Source: Bifidobacterium erythrocebi
GTDB lineage: Bacteria > Actinomycetota > Actinomycetes > Actinomycetales > Bifidobacteriaceae
Direction: 5' to 3'
Assembly: GCF_012932675.1 (NCBI RefSeq)
Contig: NZ_JAAIIF010000007.1
Location: 1 to 64,000, forward strand
Length of the DNA: 64,000 nucleotides
The position numbers and the translations under genes were made by a program. The notes under the pieces are model-generated. The model was not told where the DNA came from. It worked only from the letters and a program-made list of their open reading frames with translations, and made no database searches. Positions 1 to 10,130 of the stretch are shown in pieces. The first letter of the stretch is position 1. Each line of letters opens with the position of its first letter.

Positions 1-488
1 TTCCGTCTCCTGGCTTCCAATCGCGGTTTTTTGTTTTGGCGAATGAAAATCGTACACAGGACGCGGGCCATGCCCTCCTGCGTCAGGGCCGGAATCCGAA
101 AGTGCGCAAGATTTCGGACGTTATCTAGATTGTGTGGCTGATCGGCATCTATTTCGCTTATGTGTGGCACCCGGTTGGTAGTAAGCCGTCTTCGGTCGTT
201 GAAATCGCAACGGTTGGAACTCGCAGACATGAGAACATCTGCCACACGTAAACGAGATATGTCCGGTCCATACTGCGAATCTGCCACACGTAAGCGGAAT
301 GGCCGTCATAGACGGCAGTCCGCGAAAGGATATTCTCGGCAACTCGGCTTCTTGTCTCAGGCGGCGCATTGTCTCACATCTCAAACCGACACGCCAGAAG
401 CGAAGTAACGTGGCCGTACCATTCGAAGTGTTATATCGACGATGGTATCGCAGCATCGCATATCATCGCTTATCGCATCGGAGGGAAT
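1..488. other. Non-coding stretch upstream of aconitase
   Basis: No convincing gene is visible in the first 488 bases. Open frames here are short and lack ribosome binding sites. The stretch contains one cluster of the GCCACACGTAA repeat family (listed separately) and, at about 72-89, a small GCCCT/AGGGC inverted repeat that may belong to the end of a gene left of the window. The last bases before position 489 hold the ribosome binding site of the aconitase gene. No clear -35/-10 pair for aconitase could be picked out. Confidence 0.5.
158..293. repeat. Cluster 1 of a spaced 11-20 bp repeat (core GCCACACGTAA)
   Basis: Three units of a short repeat lie here: 158-168 on the minus strand (TTATGTGTGGC as read on plus), and 241-251 and 283-293 on the plus strand (GCCACACGTAA). 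The wider consensus, using the second cluster near 48 kb, is TGCCACACGTAACGGAGATA. The plus-strand units start 42 bp apart and the inverted unit starts 83 bp before the first of them. A much weaker fourth copy (TGTGTGGC at 131-138) is off this spacing. The position between the window edge and aconitase suggests a regulatory or structural role, but no binding protein is known. Confidence 0.75.
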
Positions 489-3188
<2,700 letters not shown>

Positions 3189-3222
3189 TCCGCTTAGCAG
3201 ATCAGCGCGCGAGGCGGAACAA

Positions 3223-3245
3223 GCGGAAGCCCTGTGGGCTTCCGC
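3223..3245 (+). terminator. Hairpin after aconitase
   Basis: A perfect 10-bp stem, GCGGAAGCCC (3223-3232) with GGGCTTCCGC (3236-3245), closes a 3-base loop 35 bases after the aconitase stop codon. No T-run follows, so it may act as a terminator of the U-poor kind common in high-GC actinobacteria or as an RNA 3' stabiliser. Confidence 0.5.
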
Positions 3246-3264
3246 CCGCCGGAGCCATCCTTCT

Positions 3265-3531
3265 ATAGTCGAAGGACGGAGTGTCGGCTGCGCTGAGCCG
3301 TAAGGCTGTCAGTCCAGTGGACTGACAGTAGGCGAAGTGAGCGGCTATGCCGCGAAGGCTGGCGTAGCCAGCCGGAACTCGACGTACCTTCGTACGCCTT
3401 CGTTCCGTGCGCCTTGCCGACACACGCGTCCTTCGACTATTTCCAGAGGAGTTTTCTGCGTTGCTCCTCAGTCGGCGTACTGATACTCCTTCCTTCGGTG
3501 CGCCTTGAAACCGCACGCGTCCTTCGACTAT
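3265..3531. repeat. Multi-stem palindromic repeat element
   Basis: The outer arm ATAGTCGAAGGACG (3265-3278) pairs with CGTCCTTCGACTAT (3427-3440), and GTGTCGGC (3281-3288) pairs with GCCGACAC (3416-3423). Inside are a 23-base palindrome (CTGTCAGTCCA 3306-3316 with TGGACTGACAG 3318-3328), GCGGC/GCCGC around TAT (3341-3353), GGCTGGC/GCCAGCC around GTA (3357-3373) and CGTAC/GTACG (3383-3396). A second right arm GTCCTTCGACTAT recurs at 3519-3531 after a GAGGAG/CTCCTC hairpin (3446-3469). Parts such as TGCGTTGC, GTGCGCCTTG and CGCACGCGT recall the elements at 7934-8124, suggesting one dispersed family. Function is unknown. Confidence 0.7.
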
Positions 3532-3579
3532 TTACTGATTTGATTTGTTCAAGCAGGTTAGAGTCGACGCAATGACGAG

Positions 3580-3607
3580 CAGGCCGGAATCGTAAGGTTC
3601 CGGCCTG
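3580..3607. terminator. Hairpin before the glyoxalase-fold gene
   Basis: CAGGCCGGAA (3580-3589) pairs perfectly with TTCCGGCCTG (3598-3607) around an 8-base loop, followed by TCT. It is a candidate terminator closing the preceding structured element or stopping read-through into the next gene. Confidence 0.45.
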
Positions 3608-3634
3608 TCTGCATATCGGGGCTAGGGTGGAGGC

Positions 3635-4027
3635 ATGCTCGATCACATCACACTCCATGTTTCGGATGCCGCACGAAGCATCGCATTCTATACTAAGGCT
3701 CTGGCACCGCTCGGCTACATTCCCAAAGCGCACCACGAGCCGACCATCGGATTCGGCGTCGACGATGGTACGCCGCGATCCGACTTCTACGTCTCGCCAA
3801 TGGACAAGCCCGGGCAGACTCCCGTTCCCACTCATATCGCGTTCCGTGCCGACAGCGAGCAGGCCGTACGCGACTTCTACGAGGCAGCCCTCGCCGCAGG
3901 CGGCACCAGCAATGGCGAGCCGGGGCCACGTGCCTACCATCCCGGCTATTACGCCGCCTTCGTGCTTGACCCGGACTGCAACAACATCGAAGCCGTCACC
4001 GACTGGTCGCACGACGTCTGTCGGTGA
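3635..4027 (+). CDS. VOC-family (glyoxalase/bleomycin-resistance fold) protein
   Basis: A 130-aa single-domain protein of the vicinal-oxygen-chelate superfamily. The N-terminus MLDHITLHVSDAARSIAFYT is the typical first beta-alpha module with a candidate metal-binding His near residue 4, and the end HPGYYAAFVLDPDCNNIEA is the typical second module with a Glu. Members are metal-dependent lyases, dioxygenases or drug-binding proteins; the substrate cannot be read from sequence. The start is supported by GGTGGAGG just upstream. The 3' end overlaps the convergent acetyltransferase gene by 32 bases, so both coding regions share sequence there. It has no operon partner. Confidence 0.85.
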   Translation: MLDHITLHVSDAARSIAFYTKALAPLGYIPKAHHEPTIGFGVDDGTPRSDFYVSPMDKPGQTPVPTHIAFRADSEQAVRDFYEAALAAGGTSNGEPGPRAYHPGYYAAFVLDPDCNNIEAVTDWSHDVCR

Positions 4028-4679
4028 GCGAGTCCTTCCAGGCACGGTATTCGTCGGCCTTGGCCTGCCAGTATGTGCGATCGTCGTCCGTGATCGGGCG
4101 GATCACATGGCACGGATTGCCCACGGCCACCGAATGCGACGGAATGTCCTTGACCACTACGGAGCCGGCGCCGATCACCACGTCATCGCCGATGGTCACG
4201 CCGGGGCCGACCACCACATTGCCGCCGAACCACACGTCGTTGCCGATGGTGATGGGGCGTGCGCCTTCCGGTCCGGAGGCCCGTACCGCGGCGTCGATCG
4301 GATGATAGGGGGTGTACAGTCCCACGCGCGGGCCGAAGAATACGCGATCGCCGATGGTGATCCTGGCCACGTCGAGGAAGATGCAGTCCATGTTGGCGTA
4401 GAAGTTGTCGCCGATGTACGTATTGCAACCGTAGTCACAGTTGAACGGCGGTTCCAGAAACGCTCCCTTGCCGAGCGAGCCGAACAGTTCGCGGAAGAGA
4501 CGATCGCGTTCCTCGAAGGCGTCGTACGCCGACGTGTTGATGGCCTGTACCAGGCGGCGCTTGCGCATGTTCATCTCGTGCTGTTTCGGGCTGTCCGCCA
4601 CGTACAGTTCGCCGGACAGCATGCGTTCCCATTCGTTCGCTGCCGTTGCCCCTGCTTGCGCATTATGCCGATCTGCCAT
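3996..4679 (-). CDS. Maltose/galactoside-type O-acetyltransferase (hexapeptide repeat)
   Basis: Acetyl-CoA-dependent sugar O-acetyltransferase of the LacA/Maa family, 227 aa, expected to be a cytoplasmic trimer. The N-terminal Mac domain is visible (NEWERMLSGELYVADSP, then the helical segment up to about residue 80), followed by the left-handed beta-helix of hexapeptide repeats (YIGDNFYANMDCIFLDVARITIGD and, later, VTIGDDVVIGAGSVV). The family's active-site His is likely that in YTPYHPID. The minus-strand start is preceded by AAAGGAGCAGC. The family usually detoxifies or modifies non-metabolised sugars; the natural substrate is not known here. The stop lies 32 bases inside the convergent VOC gene. 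It is transcribed in the same direction as the DUF262 gene, which ends about 100 bases downstream of where this gene starts and so lies upstream of it. Confidence 0.9.
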   Translation of the reverse strand: MADRHNAQAGATAANEWERMLSGELYVADSPKQHEMNMRKRRLVQAINTSAYDAFEERDRLFRELFGSLGKGAFLEPPFNCDYGCNTYIGDNFYANMDCIFLDVARITIGDRVFFGPRVGLYTPYHPIDAAVRASGPEGARPITIGNDVWFGGNVVVGPGVTIGDDVVIGAGSVVVKDIPSHSVAVGNPCHVIRPITDDDRTYWQAKADEYRAWKDSLTDRRRATSR

Positions 4680-4778
4680 TGCTGCTCCTTTGCATCAGAA
4701 TGGGTCAAACGATTGACGTATATGATAATTCGACCATAGCACTCAATAAGACCCGAAACAAGAAGGCAGACTGCCGTC

Positions 4779-6887
4779 CTATCGCTTCTGCATGCGATAG
4801 GCTTTCCAGATCTCGCTCAGCTTGCGCCCGTCGGACGTGCGTTTCCACACGCTTAATCCGGCGCTGTTACCGCCCGCCGCACGCGCGGCGGCAGTGGGGG
4901 AGGAATACTCGTTGCCGTCCTCCAGCCGGAGCTTGCCATTGGCCGTTACGGTCGCGACCCAGCGCTCGCCCTTGCGAGGCCTTTCCCATACCAGCGTCTC
5001 TCCCGCGACCAGCAGGCCGGATTCCAGCACCTGCGCGATGGTCACACGCTTCGCGGTCGGCGTCCTGGGTGCCGAGCCGCGGGTCAGTTGCTGTTCGTCA
5101 AGAACCGACAGATCGGTATTGCCCTCGTCGTAACGGATATTCCAGAACTCGGCGATCAGGCGAACCGTCTCATCCTGGCGCCATTGCAGCGTTTTCGCCG
5201 TAAGCTCCTCGATATGCCCCAGCTTTTCGGTCAGCGGGAACCGTCTCGAACTGGAGGAAAGCAGCATGCGATCACGACGCTCCTTGAACGTCTGCAGCGG
5301 CGCAAGCTGCTGTTCATTGGCCTGGGTGAGCACCAGATTGCCGATGCGGGACGACCAGAAATCACGCAGCGATTCCGGCCATGCGGCGAACGGCGAATTC
5401 TTGGCGACACGTTCCGGCACGATCGGCAACGCGTTCAGACTGCGCGGGCGGGTGATGCGGAATCCCGCCTGCTGCTCGTTCGCGCGAATCAGCAGCAGAC
5501 GATTCATCTTCGGATTGGTCTGCAGCTCGCCACGCAGATGTGCCAGCGCCGACCGGCGGTCATCGTCGGTGACGAGGAAGCCCTTGTTCTGCGGCATCGT
5601 GTAATCGCGGTCAAGCCCACGAACCGCATTGGCCATGCGTGTACGGCGTGTCAGCGGGCTCTGCCTGTTCAGACTGTCGACGCCGGTCACGCGTTCCAAA
5701 GCCTGCAGGATCGTCCTCAACCGCGTCCCGTCATGCAAGCGCATCGGCTCGCGCGGCGCAGGGGTCGTGCCACCATTCCCACTGCGGTCATCGGATCTCG
5801 TGAAGACCGCGGCGTCGGCACTGCCCAGATTGCCGACGGAATGCACCAATGCCCACATGGCGACGGTCTTCCAATCGGCAGTAGGATAGTCGTTGAGCAG
5901 CACCAGCTGCCTGACCACATCATCGGGCAATGCGGTATCGGTCGGATGGTCAAGCACACGCCACGCCATGGCATACGGCGCAAGCAGCTCGTCGATGAAC
6001 GATATGACATTCTGCTCCTTGACATACGCGGCAAGCACATCCGCACGGAACTCCTCCAGCAGCTGCGTGCACACAGGCTTGTGGGAGACGATCAGATGCA
6101 GATCGGAGAAGAATTCCTCCAACACCTGCGCATCGTCTCCAAGCGGATCCATGATGTCATCCCATCGCGCGGCATACACGTTCCGTGCCGCAGGGGACAG
6201 CGCCGCCACCACCTTCGCCTTGAACACGTCGGACGCGGTCAGCGGCACGCCACGCATGTTCATCACATCGAAAATACGGTGCGCGCCTGCCAAATCGTCG
6301 GTGGTCACGATCACCAACGTGACCTGATTGACCAGATACGAGGCGAAACGATGGCGCTCGCCGTCATCGAGCTTTGCAAGCTCATCGAATACCTGCCGCG
6401 CATTGACCGCTATATTGCGCTGCGCATGCGTCTCCATATCGCCATCACGCAGATCGAACAGACCCTCAAGATCGCCCTCCTGCACATAGCTGCGGAAGAA
6501 CTCCGCATCGCGATCGCGCAGACGCAGACGAGGCTCGGCCTTGATGCCGCGCAATTTGTTGCCAGGCTCCAAAATCAGCTCGTCAAGCTCCGAAAGCAGC
6601 ACGGGATCGGTCTCCAACTCACGCAGCACCGCGATGATGATCGACAGCGAGATAAGACGCTGCTGCCCGTCGATGACCTGATACCTGCTCTCGCCGTCCC
6701 GGACCAGAATCAGCGAGCCAAGAAAATACGGCGTATTCGCGGAAGCGCTCGCATCCTGCAGGTCGGACACCAGCTGCAGGATATTCTCCGCCTGCCACGT
6801 GTAGGCGCGTTGAAACGACGGGATAACGAACCGATAATCCGACATGAACACCCTGCTGAGCGGCTTCTCCGTTGCGCTGATCGCCAT
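4779..6887 (-). CDS. DUF262/DUF1524-like protein with C-terminal RAMA domain
   Basis: A 702-aa protein with three parts. Residues 15-90 are a DUF262 (GmrS/ParB-like NTPase) domain with IPSFQRAYTW (22-31) and DGQQR (73-77). Residues about 420-545 align with the DUF1524 HNH nuclease region but are degenerate: ALPIVPE (486-492) replaces the usual EHILPQ, and SRIGNLVL (513-520) replaces HRLGNLTL, so both expected His residues are absent. Residues about 612-695 match a RAMA domain (LLVAGETLVWERP, then YSSPTAAARAAGG), a module found on restriction and modification-linked proteins and thought to sense DNA modification. DUF262/DUF1524 proteins include the type IV modification-dependent enzyme GmrSD. 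The start at 6887 has AAAGGGGAA upstream. No methylase or partner is adjacent. Family calls are good; a defence role is inference. Confidence 0.85.
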   Translation of the reverse strand: MAISATEKPLSRVFMSDYRFVIPSFQRAYTWQAENILQLVSDLQDASASANTPYFLGSLILVRDGESRYQVIDGQQRLISLSIIIAVLRELETDPVLLSELDELILEPGNKLRGIKAEPRLRLRDRDAEFFRSYVQEGDLEGLFDLRDGDMETHAQRNIAVNARQVFDELAKLDDGERHRFASYLVNQVTLVIVTTDDLAGAHRIFDVMNMRGVPLTASDVFKAKVVAALSPAARNVYAARWDDIMDPLGDDAQVLEEFFSDLHLIVSHKPVCTQLLEEFRADVLAAYVKEQNVISFIDELLAPYAMAWRVLDHPTDTALPDDVVRQLVLLNDYPTADWKTVAMWALVHSVGNLGSADAAVFTRSDDRSGNGGTTPAPREPMRLHDGTRLRTILQALERVTGVDSLNRQSPLTRRTRMANAVRGLDRDYTMPQNKGFLVTDDDRRSALAHLRGELQTNPKMNRLLLIRANEQQAGFRITRPRSLNALPIVPERVAKNSPFAAWPESLRDFWSSRIGNLVLTQANEQQLAPLQTFKERRDRMLLSSSSRRFPLTEKLGHIEELTAKTLQWRQDETVRLIAEFWNIRYDEGNTDLSVLDEQQLTRGSAPRTPTAKRVTIAQVLESGLLVAGETLVWERPRKGERWVATVTANGKLRLEDGNEYSSPTAAARAAGGNSAGLSVWKRTSDGRKLSEIWKAYRMQKR

Positions 6888-7078
6888 AGTTGCTTCCCCT
6901 TTGACCTTATGAACCACAACTCGCCCCATTGTAGACGGCGCATGCAACCGAACAGTCCTGTCGCGTCAATGCACATCAACACGTCGATGCAGGACGACGT
7001 GGTCCGGGAATTGCGCTTTGAGGCTACTCCAAGGTTGTTGGGTAGACTGGGAGCCGTACGTACGACAAAGGAGCGATC

Positions 7079-7933
7079 ATGGCTTTCGGTCAGGAACCCC
7101 GCAACACCAATCTCGGCAATCCCCAATACAACACCGCCGACTACAACAACCAAATGAACTACGCCCAGCCGGTTCAGCCGCAGGCGAACTACCAATACAC
7201 CCAGTACACGCAGGGCGGCGCCGCCAGCGTGCAGATGTCCGCCGAACGCCAGCAGGAGTACGCCAAGGCGTACCATTCCTCCGTCACCCGTTCCTACGGC
7301 GAGATGACCATCGGCCTGCTCGTCACCGCAGCGGTGGCCATCGTCACCCAGATGACCGGCCTGTATGTCAGCTTCATCGAAGCCACCGGCATCATCGGCG
7401 TCTTCGCCCCGCTGGTCATCGAAATCGTGCTCGCCATCGCGCTCAGCGCCCGCATCACCAAGATGAAGACATCCACCGCGCGCGTCATGTTCTACATCTA
7501 CGCGGCGCTCATGGGATTCTCCCTCAGCGTGATCTTCGCCGTATATGACCTCGGCACCATCGGCATCGCCCTCGCCCTGTGCGCCGGCTTCTTCTTCGCC
7601 CTCACCATGCTCGGCATGACCACCAAGGTCGATCTGCTCAAAGCCGGCCCCATCCTGTCCGTCGGTCTCATCGTTCTCATCATCGCCGAAGTCCTCCTCA
7701 TGATCTTCGCCCCCGGCCAGACCACCCTCATGCTCATCTCCGCCCTCGGTCTCGTTCTCTTCGCAGGATTCACCGTCTACGACGCCCAGCAGACCCGCGC
7801 CATCTTCGCCCAGTACTCCGGCCAGGACACCGAGATGATCAAGAAGATCTCCATCCTCTGCGCCCTGAACCTGTACATCGACTTCGTGAACATGTTCCTG
7901 TATATCCTCCAGCTCCTCGGAGACCGCGACTGA
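7079..7933 (+). CDS. Bax inhibitor-1/YccA family membrane protein
   Basis: A 284-aa integral membrane protein of the BI-1/YccA (TMBIM-like) family. A cytoplasmic N-terminal tail of about 75 residues rich in Gln, Asn, Tyr and Pro is followed by seven hydrophobic segments, with the conserved GFTVYDAQQTRAIFAQY and ALNLYIDFVNMFLYIL near the C-terminus. Bacterial relatives are pH-sensitive Ca2+ leak channels (BsYetJ) or FtsH-associated proteins (YccA); which applies here is unknown. AAAGGAGCGATC directly precedes the ATG. The gene is monocistronic: a divergent gene lies upstream and a long hairpin element begins at its stop codon. Confidence 0.93.
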   Translation: MAFGQEPRNTNLGNPQYNTADYNNQMNYAQPVQPQANYQYTQYTQGGAASVQMSAERQQEYAKAYHSSVTRSYGEMTIGLLVTAAVAIVTQMTGLYVSFIEATGIIGVFAPLVIEIVLAIALSARITKMKTSTARVMFYIYAALMGFSLSVIFAVYDLGTIGIALALCAGFFFALTMLGMTTKVDLLKAGPILSVGLIVLIIAEVLLMIFAPGQTTLMLISALGLVLFAGFTVYDAQQTRAIFAQYSGQDTEMIKKISILCALNLYIDFVNMFLYILQLLGDRD

Positions 7934-8034
7934 AAAAACACGCAACGGAGCGTCCTCTGCGTTACGCAACACTCGACGTATTCGAATACGCCTTCGCGTT
8001 GCGTGCCTTGAGGACGCACGCGTTGCGTGTTTTT
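7934..8034 (+). repeat. Long palindromic element, copy A
   Basis: Starting at the stop codon of the BI-1 gene, AAAAACACGCAACG (7934-7947) pairs with CGTTGCGTGTTTTT (8021-8034), GTCCTC (7952-7957) with GAGGAC (8010-8015), ACGCAAC (7964-7970) with GTTGCGT (7998-8004), and the centre is the palindrome GTATTCGAATAC (7978-7989). The right arm ends in TTTTT, so on the plus strand it would also work as a terminator. Confidence 0.8.
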
Positions 8035-8044
8035 GTATTGCGGT

Positions 8045-8124
8045 GTCCTCTGCGTTGCACAACACTTGACGTATGCCGAATACGCCTTCGTGTTGTGCGC
8101 CTTGAGGACGCACGCGTTGCGTGT
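8045..8124 (+). repeat. Palindromic element, copy B
   Basis: A second copy lies 93 bp after copy A. GTCCTC (8045-8050) pairs with GAGGAC (8104-8109), and GCACAAC (8057-8063) pairs with GTTGTGC (8092-8098). Relative to copy A, two base pairs of the inner stem have changed on both sides, so pairing is kept. The outermost arm of copy A is not preserved. Confidence 0.75.
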
Positions 8125-8201
8125 CCTTGTACGGTGGTCTCTGTTTTGCATGCCGTTCGCATGGCAATGACCAAGGACCGGCACACGAAGCGTGACTGTA
8201 C

Positions 8202-8236
8202 AATAAGGCCTGACTGCAGTTCAGTCAGGCCTTATT
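8202..8236. terminator. Strong intrinsic terminator
   Basis: AATAAGGCCTGACTG (8202-8216) pairs perfectly with CAGTCAGGCCTTATT (8222-8236) around a 5-base loop. The A/T-ended 15-bp stem can act in both directions; on plus it would end transcripts from the BI-1 gene. Confidence 0.8.
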
Positions 8237-8290
8237 CGTTGGGTGCGGATGCGTTCGGCGTGAATACGGTTACGGATATCGGGGTGCCAT

Positions 8291-9271
8291 ATGAAGAGGA
8301 AAGAAATCGTCGGCATGGGCTGTCTGGCATTGACCGCGCTCGTCTGGGGCCTGGCATTCGTCTCGCAGGTCCAGGGCATGGACTCCATGTCGCCGCTGTT
8401 CTTCAACGCCACGCGATTCACCTTGGGCGCGCTGTCGCTGATCCCGCTGCTGGTGGTCGTCCGATTACGCGGCAGCCGTTCCAGAGCTGGGGAGAAGCGC
8501 CACGATGCTTCCGGTAGGGAAGCGCCGATGCTCCTGCTCGGCAACGGCAGGAAAGTGGCCTTGCCGGCATGGGCCTCCAGTTCCGTCGCGGTCGGCATCC
8601 TCTGCGGATTGGTGCTGTTCTCGGCCAGTACGGCGCAACAATACGGCGTGCTATACAGCCGTTCCGCCGGGCGCTCCGGATTCATCACCGCTCTGTACAT
8701 CGTCATGGTGCCGCTGCTCGCCTTCGCAGTGCTGCGCAGGCGCATCCATTCCAATGTCGTGCTGAGCGTCGTGCTCGCGGTGATCGGCTTCTACCTGCTG
8801 TGTGTCACCGACGGTTTCGGTTCCATCACCGTGGCCGATCTGGTGCTGTTGGCAAGTGCGGTGCTGTTCGCCGCGCACATTCTCGTCATCGACACGTTCG
8901 GCAAGGAACTGGACGCGTTGACCATATCGTTCTTCCAGACGCTCACCACCGCGGTGCTGAGCTGGATCGGCGCGCTGGCGGAGGGATCCGTGGATTGGGC
9001 CGGTGCCGGCCACGCGTGGGTGGCGGTCGTATATGCCGGCGTTGGTTCGGTGGGCGTCGCCTATACGTTGCAGGTAGTGGGGCAGCGGTATGTGCCGCCC
9101 ACCCGCGGCGCGATGCTCATGTCGCTGGAATCGTTCTTCTCGGCGCTTGGCGGCGCGATCATACTCGGTGAGGTGATGACCGCCAGAGGCTATCTTGGCT
9201 GTGCGTTGATCTTCGCCGGCACCATGCTGGCCCAATTGTCCATCGAATCGCTCAAACGACATCGTCCCTGA
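8291..9271 (+). CDS. EamA-family (DMT) transporter
   Basis: A 326-aa member of the drug/metabolite transporter superfamily with two EamA repeats giving about ten transmembrane segments. The first repeat starts at MGCLALTALVWGLAFVSQ and the second around residue 165 (VLLASAVLFAAHILVIDTFG). A hydrophilic loop rich in Arg and Gly sits near residues 60-80. Relatives export amino acids, nucleosides or metabolites; the substrate is unknown. No strong ribosome binding site precedes this ATG; the upstream GGGGTG is the only candidate. The gene lies directly after the strong terminator, so it has its own promoter, and converges on the alarmone synthetase gene. Confidence 0.88.
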   Translation: MKRKEIVGMGCLALTALVWGLAFVSQVQGMDSMSPLFFNATRFTLGALSLIPLLVVVRLRGSRSRAGEKRHDASGREAPMLLLGNGRKVALPAWASSSVAVGILCGLVLFSASTAQQYGVLYSRSAGRSGFITALYIVMVPLLAFAVLRRRIHSNVVLSVVLAVIGFYLLCVTDGFGSITVADLVLLASAVLFAAHILVIDTFGKELDALTISFFQTLTTAVLSWIGALAEGSVDWAGAGHAWVAVVYAGVGSVGVAYTLQVVGQRYVPPTRGAMLMSLESFFSALGGAIILGEVMTARGYLGCALIFAGTMLAQLSIESLKRHRP

Positions 9272-9293
9272 CCGTCGGAACGATCAGGGACGA
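9262..9293. terminator. Bidirectional hairpin between convergent genes
   Basis: TCGTCCCTGA (9262-9271) pairs with TCAGGGACGA (9284-9293). The stem overlaps the EamA stop codon and sits 25 bases from the convergent alarmone synthetase stop. It has no T-run. Confidence 0.55.
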
Positions 9294-9317
9294 CAGCATC
9301 GAATCTCTTCGGATGCC

Positions 9318-10106
9318 TCACGCAGTGGTGCGAGGGGTGTCCTCGGTCTGCGGAGCGCCGTTGATGTCCCTGTGAATGTTCTGCATCTGCACTTCGATGT
9401 TCTGTAGGCTGCGCGCGCAATCCAGCAGGGTCTGCGAATGCTCGGCCAGCTTGGCGTCGGGCAGATCGGTCTTATAGCGCAGCGCATGCTCCAGGCTCGC
9501 CCAGTAATCCATCGCGATGGTGCGGAACTGCACCTCGACCGGCATGTAGTGCTCGCCGGACGAGAGGAACACCGGGGCCGCGTAGATCACGTGCAGCGAA
9601 CGGTATCCATTCTGCTTGGGGTTCTTGATGTAGTCCTTGACGCGCAGCACCTGGATGTCCGACTGGGACGACAGGTAATTCGACACTGAATACACGTCGT
9701 CGCGGTAGTTGCAGATCACGCGGATGCCGGCCACGTCGAACAGGTTGTCACGTACGGATTCGACGGAGATCGGTAGATTGCGCCGCTCCAGCTTGCCGAT
9801 GATCGATTTGATGGACTTCAGGCGGCGCTCCATATGATGAATCGGATCGTGGCTGAACCGAACCTGGAACTCGTCGTCGAGAATCTCCAGTTTGGTGCTC
9901 ACCTCGTACATCGCGCCCTCGTACAGCTGCATCAGATTGATGAACTCGGCGATGTCGTCGACGCTGAACCGCCCAGTGGTGGAGTCGAGCATCTTGAGCT
10001 GTGCGCTGATGTCGGATGTTTTGAATCTGCTATGTCGGTCTAATATCACGCCTTCCAATATAGCCGACGGCATCGGGCGAACCTGTGATATTACTGAACG
10101 GGTCAT
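9318..10106 (-). CDS. Small alarmone synthetase (RelA/SpoT-domain, RelQ-like)
   Basis: A 262-aa stand-alone ppGpp synthetase domain, matching the short SAS class (YjbM/RelQ type), without the HD hydrolase, TGS or ACT domains of long Rel enzymes. Synthetase motifs are visible: [29 protein letters not shown] and [19 protein letters not shown]. Such enzymes transfer pyrophosphate from ATP to GDP/GTP during stress. The start is uncertain: ATG at 10106 gives the full length, ATG at 10073 would remove 11 residues, and neither has a strong ribosome binding site. It is divergent from miaB, with only 24 bases between the start codons, so the promoters must overlap the coding regions or the messages are nearly leaderless. 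Confidence 0.88.
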   Translation of the reverse strand: MTRSVISQVRPMPSAILEGVILDRHSRFKTSDISAQLKMLDSTTGRFSVDDIAEFINLMQLYEGAMYEVSTKLEILDDEFQVRFSHDPIHHMERRLKSIKSIIGKLERRNLPISVESVRDNLFDVAGIRVICNYRDDVYSVSNYLSSQSDIQVLRVKDYIKNPKQNGYRSLHVIYAAPVFLSSGEHYMPVEVQFRTIAMDYWASLEHALRYKTDLPDAKLAEHSQTLLDCARSLQNIEVQMQNIHRDINGAPQTEDTPRTTA

Positions 10107-10130
10107 GCCACGCCGATACAGTTATGCACT

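Larger units (their letters stand above)
3189..3634. other. Intergenic region with hairpins and a structured repeat
   Basis: This 446-base gap carries no gene. It holds a perfect terminator-like hairpin at 3223-3245, a multi-stem palindromic element at 3265-3531, and another hairpin at 3580-3607, each listed separately. Confidence 0.7.
7934..8290. other. Intergenic region with tandem hairpin elements and a terminator
   Basis: This 357-base gap has no gene. It contains two tandem palindromic elements (7934-8034 and 8045-8124) and a 15-bp-stem terminator (8202-8236). Confidence 0.75.

Noticed and set aside
158..293. CRISPR array
   Set aside because: Units are on both strands, at most two in a row, and there are no cas genes near; the length and regularity do not fit.
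5088..7157. Long plus-strand frame opposite the DUF262 gene
   Set aside because: Arg/Gln/His-rich shadow with no domains; the minus-strand frame has clear family motifs and a ribosome site.
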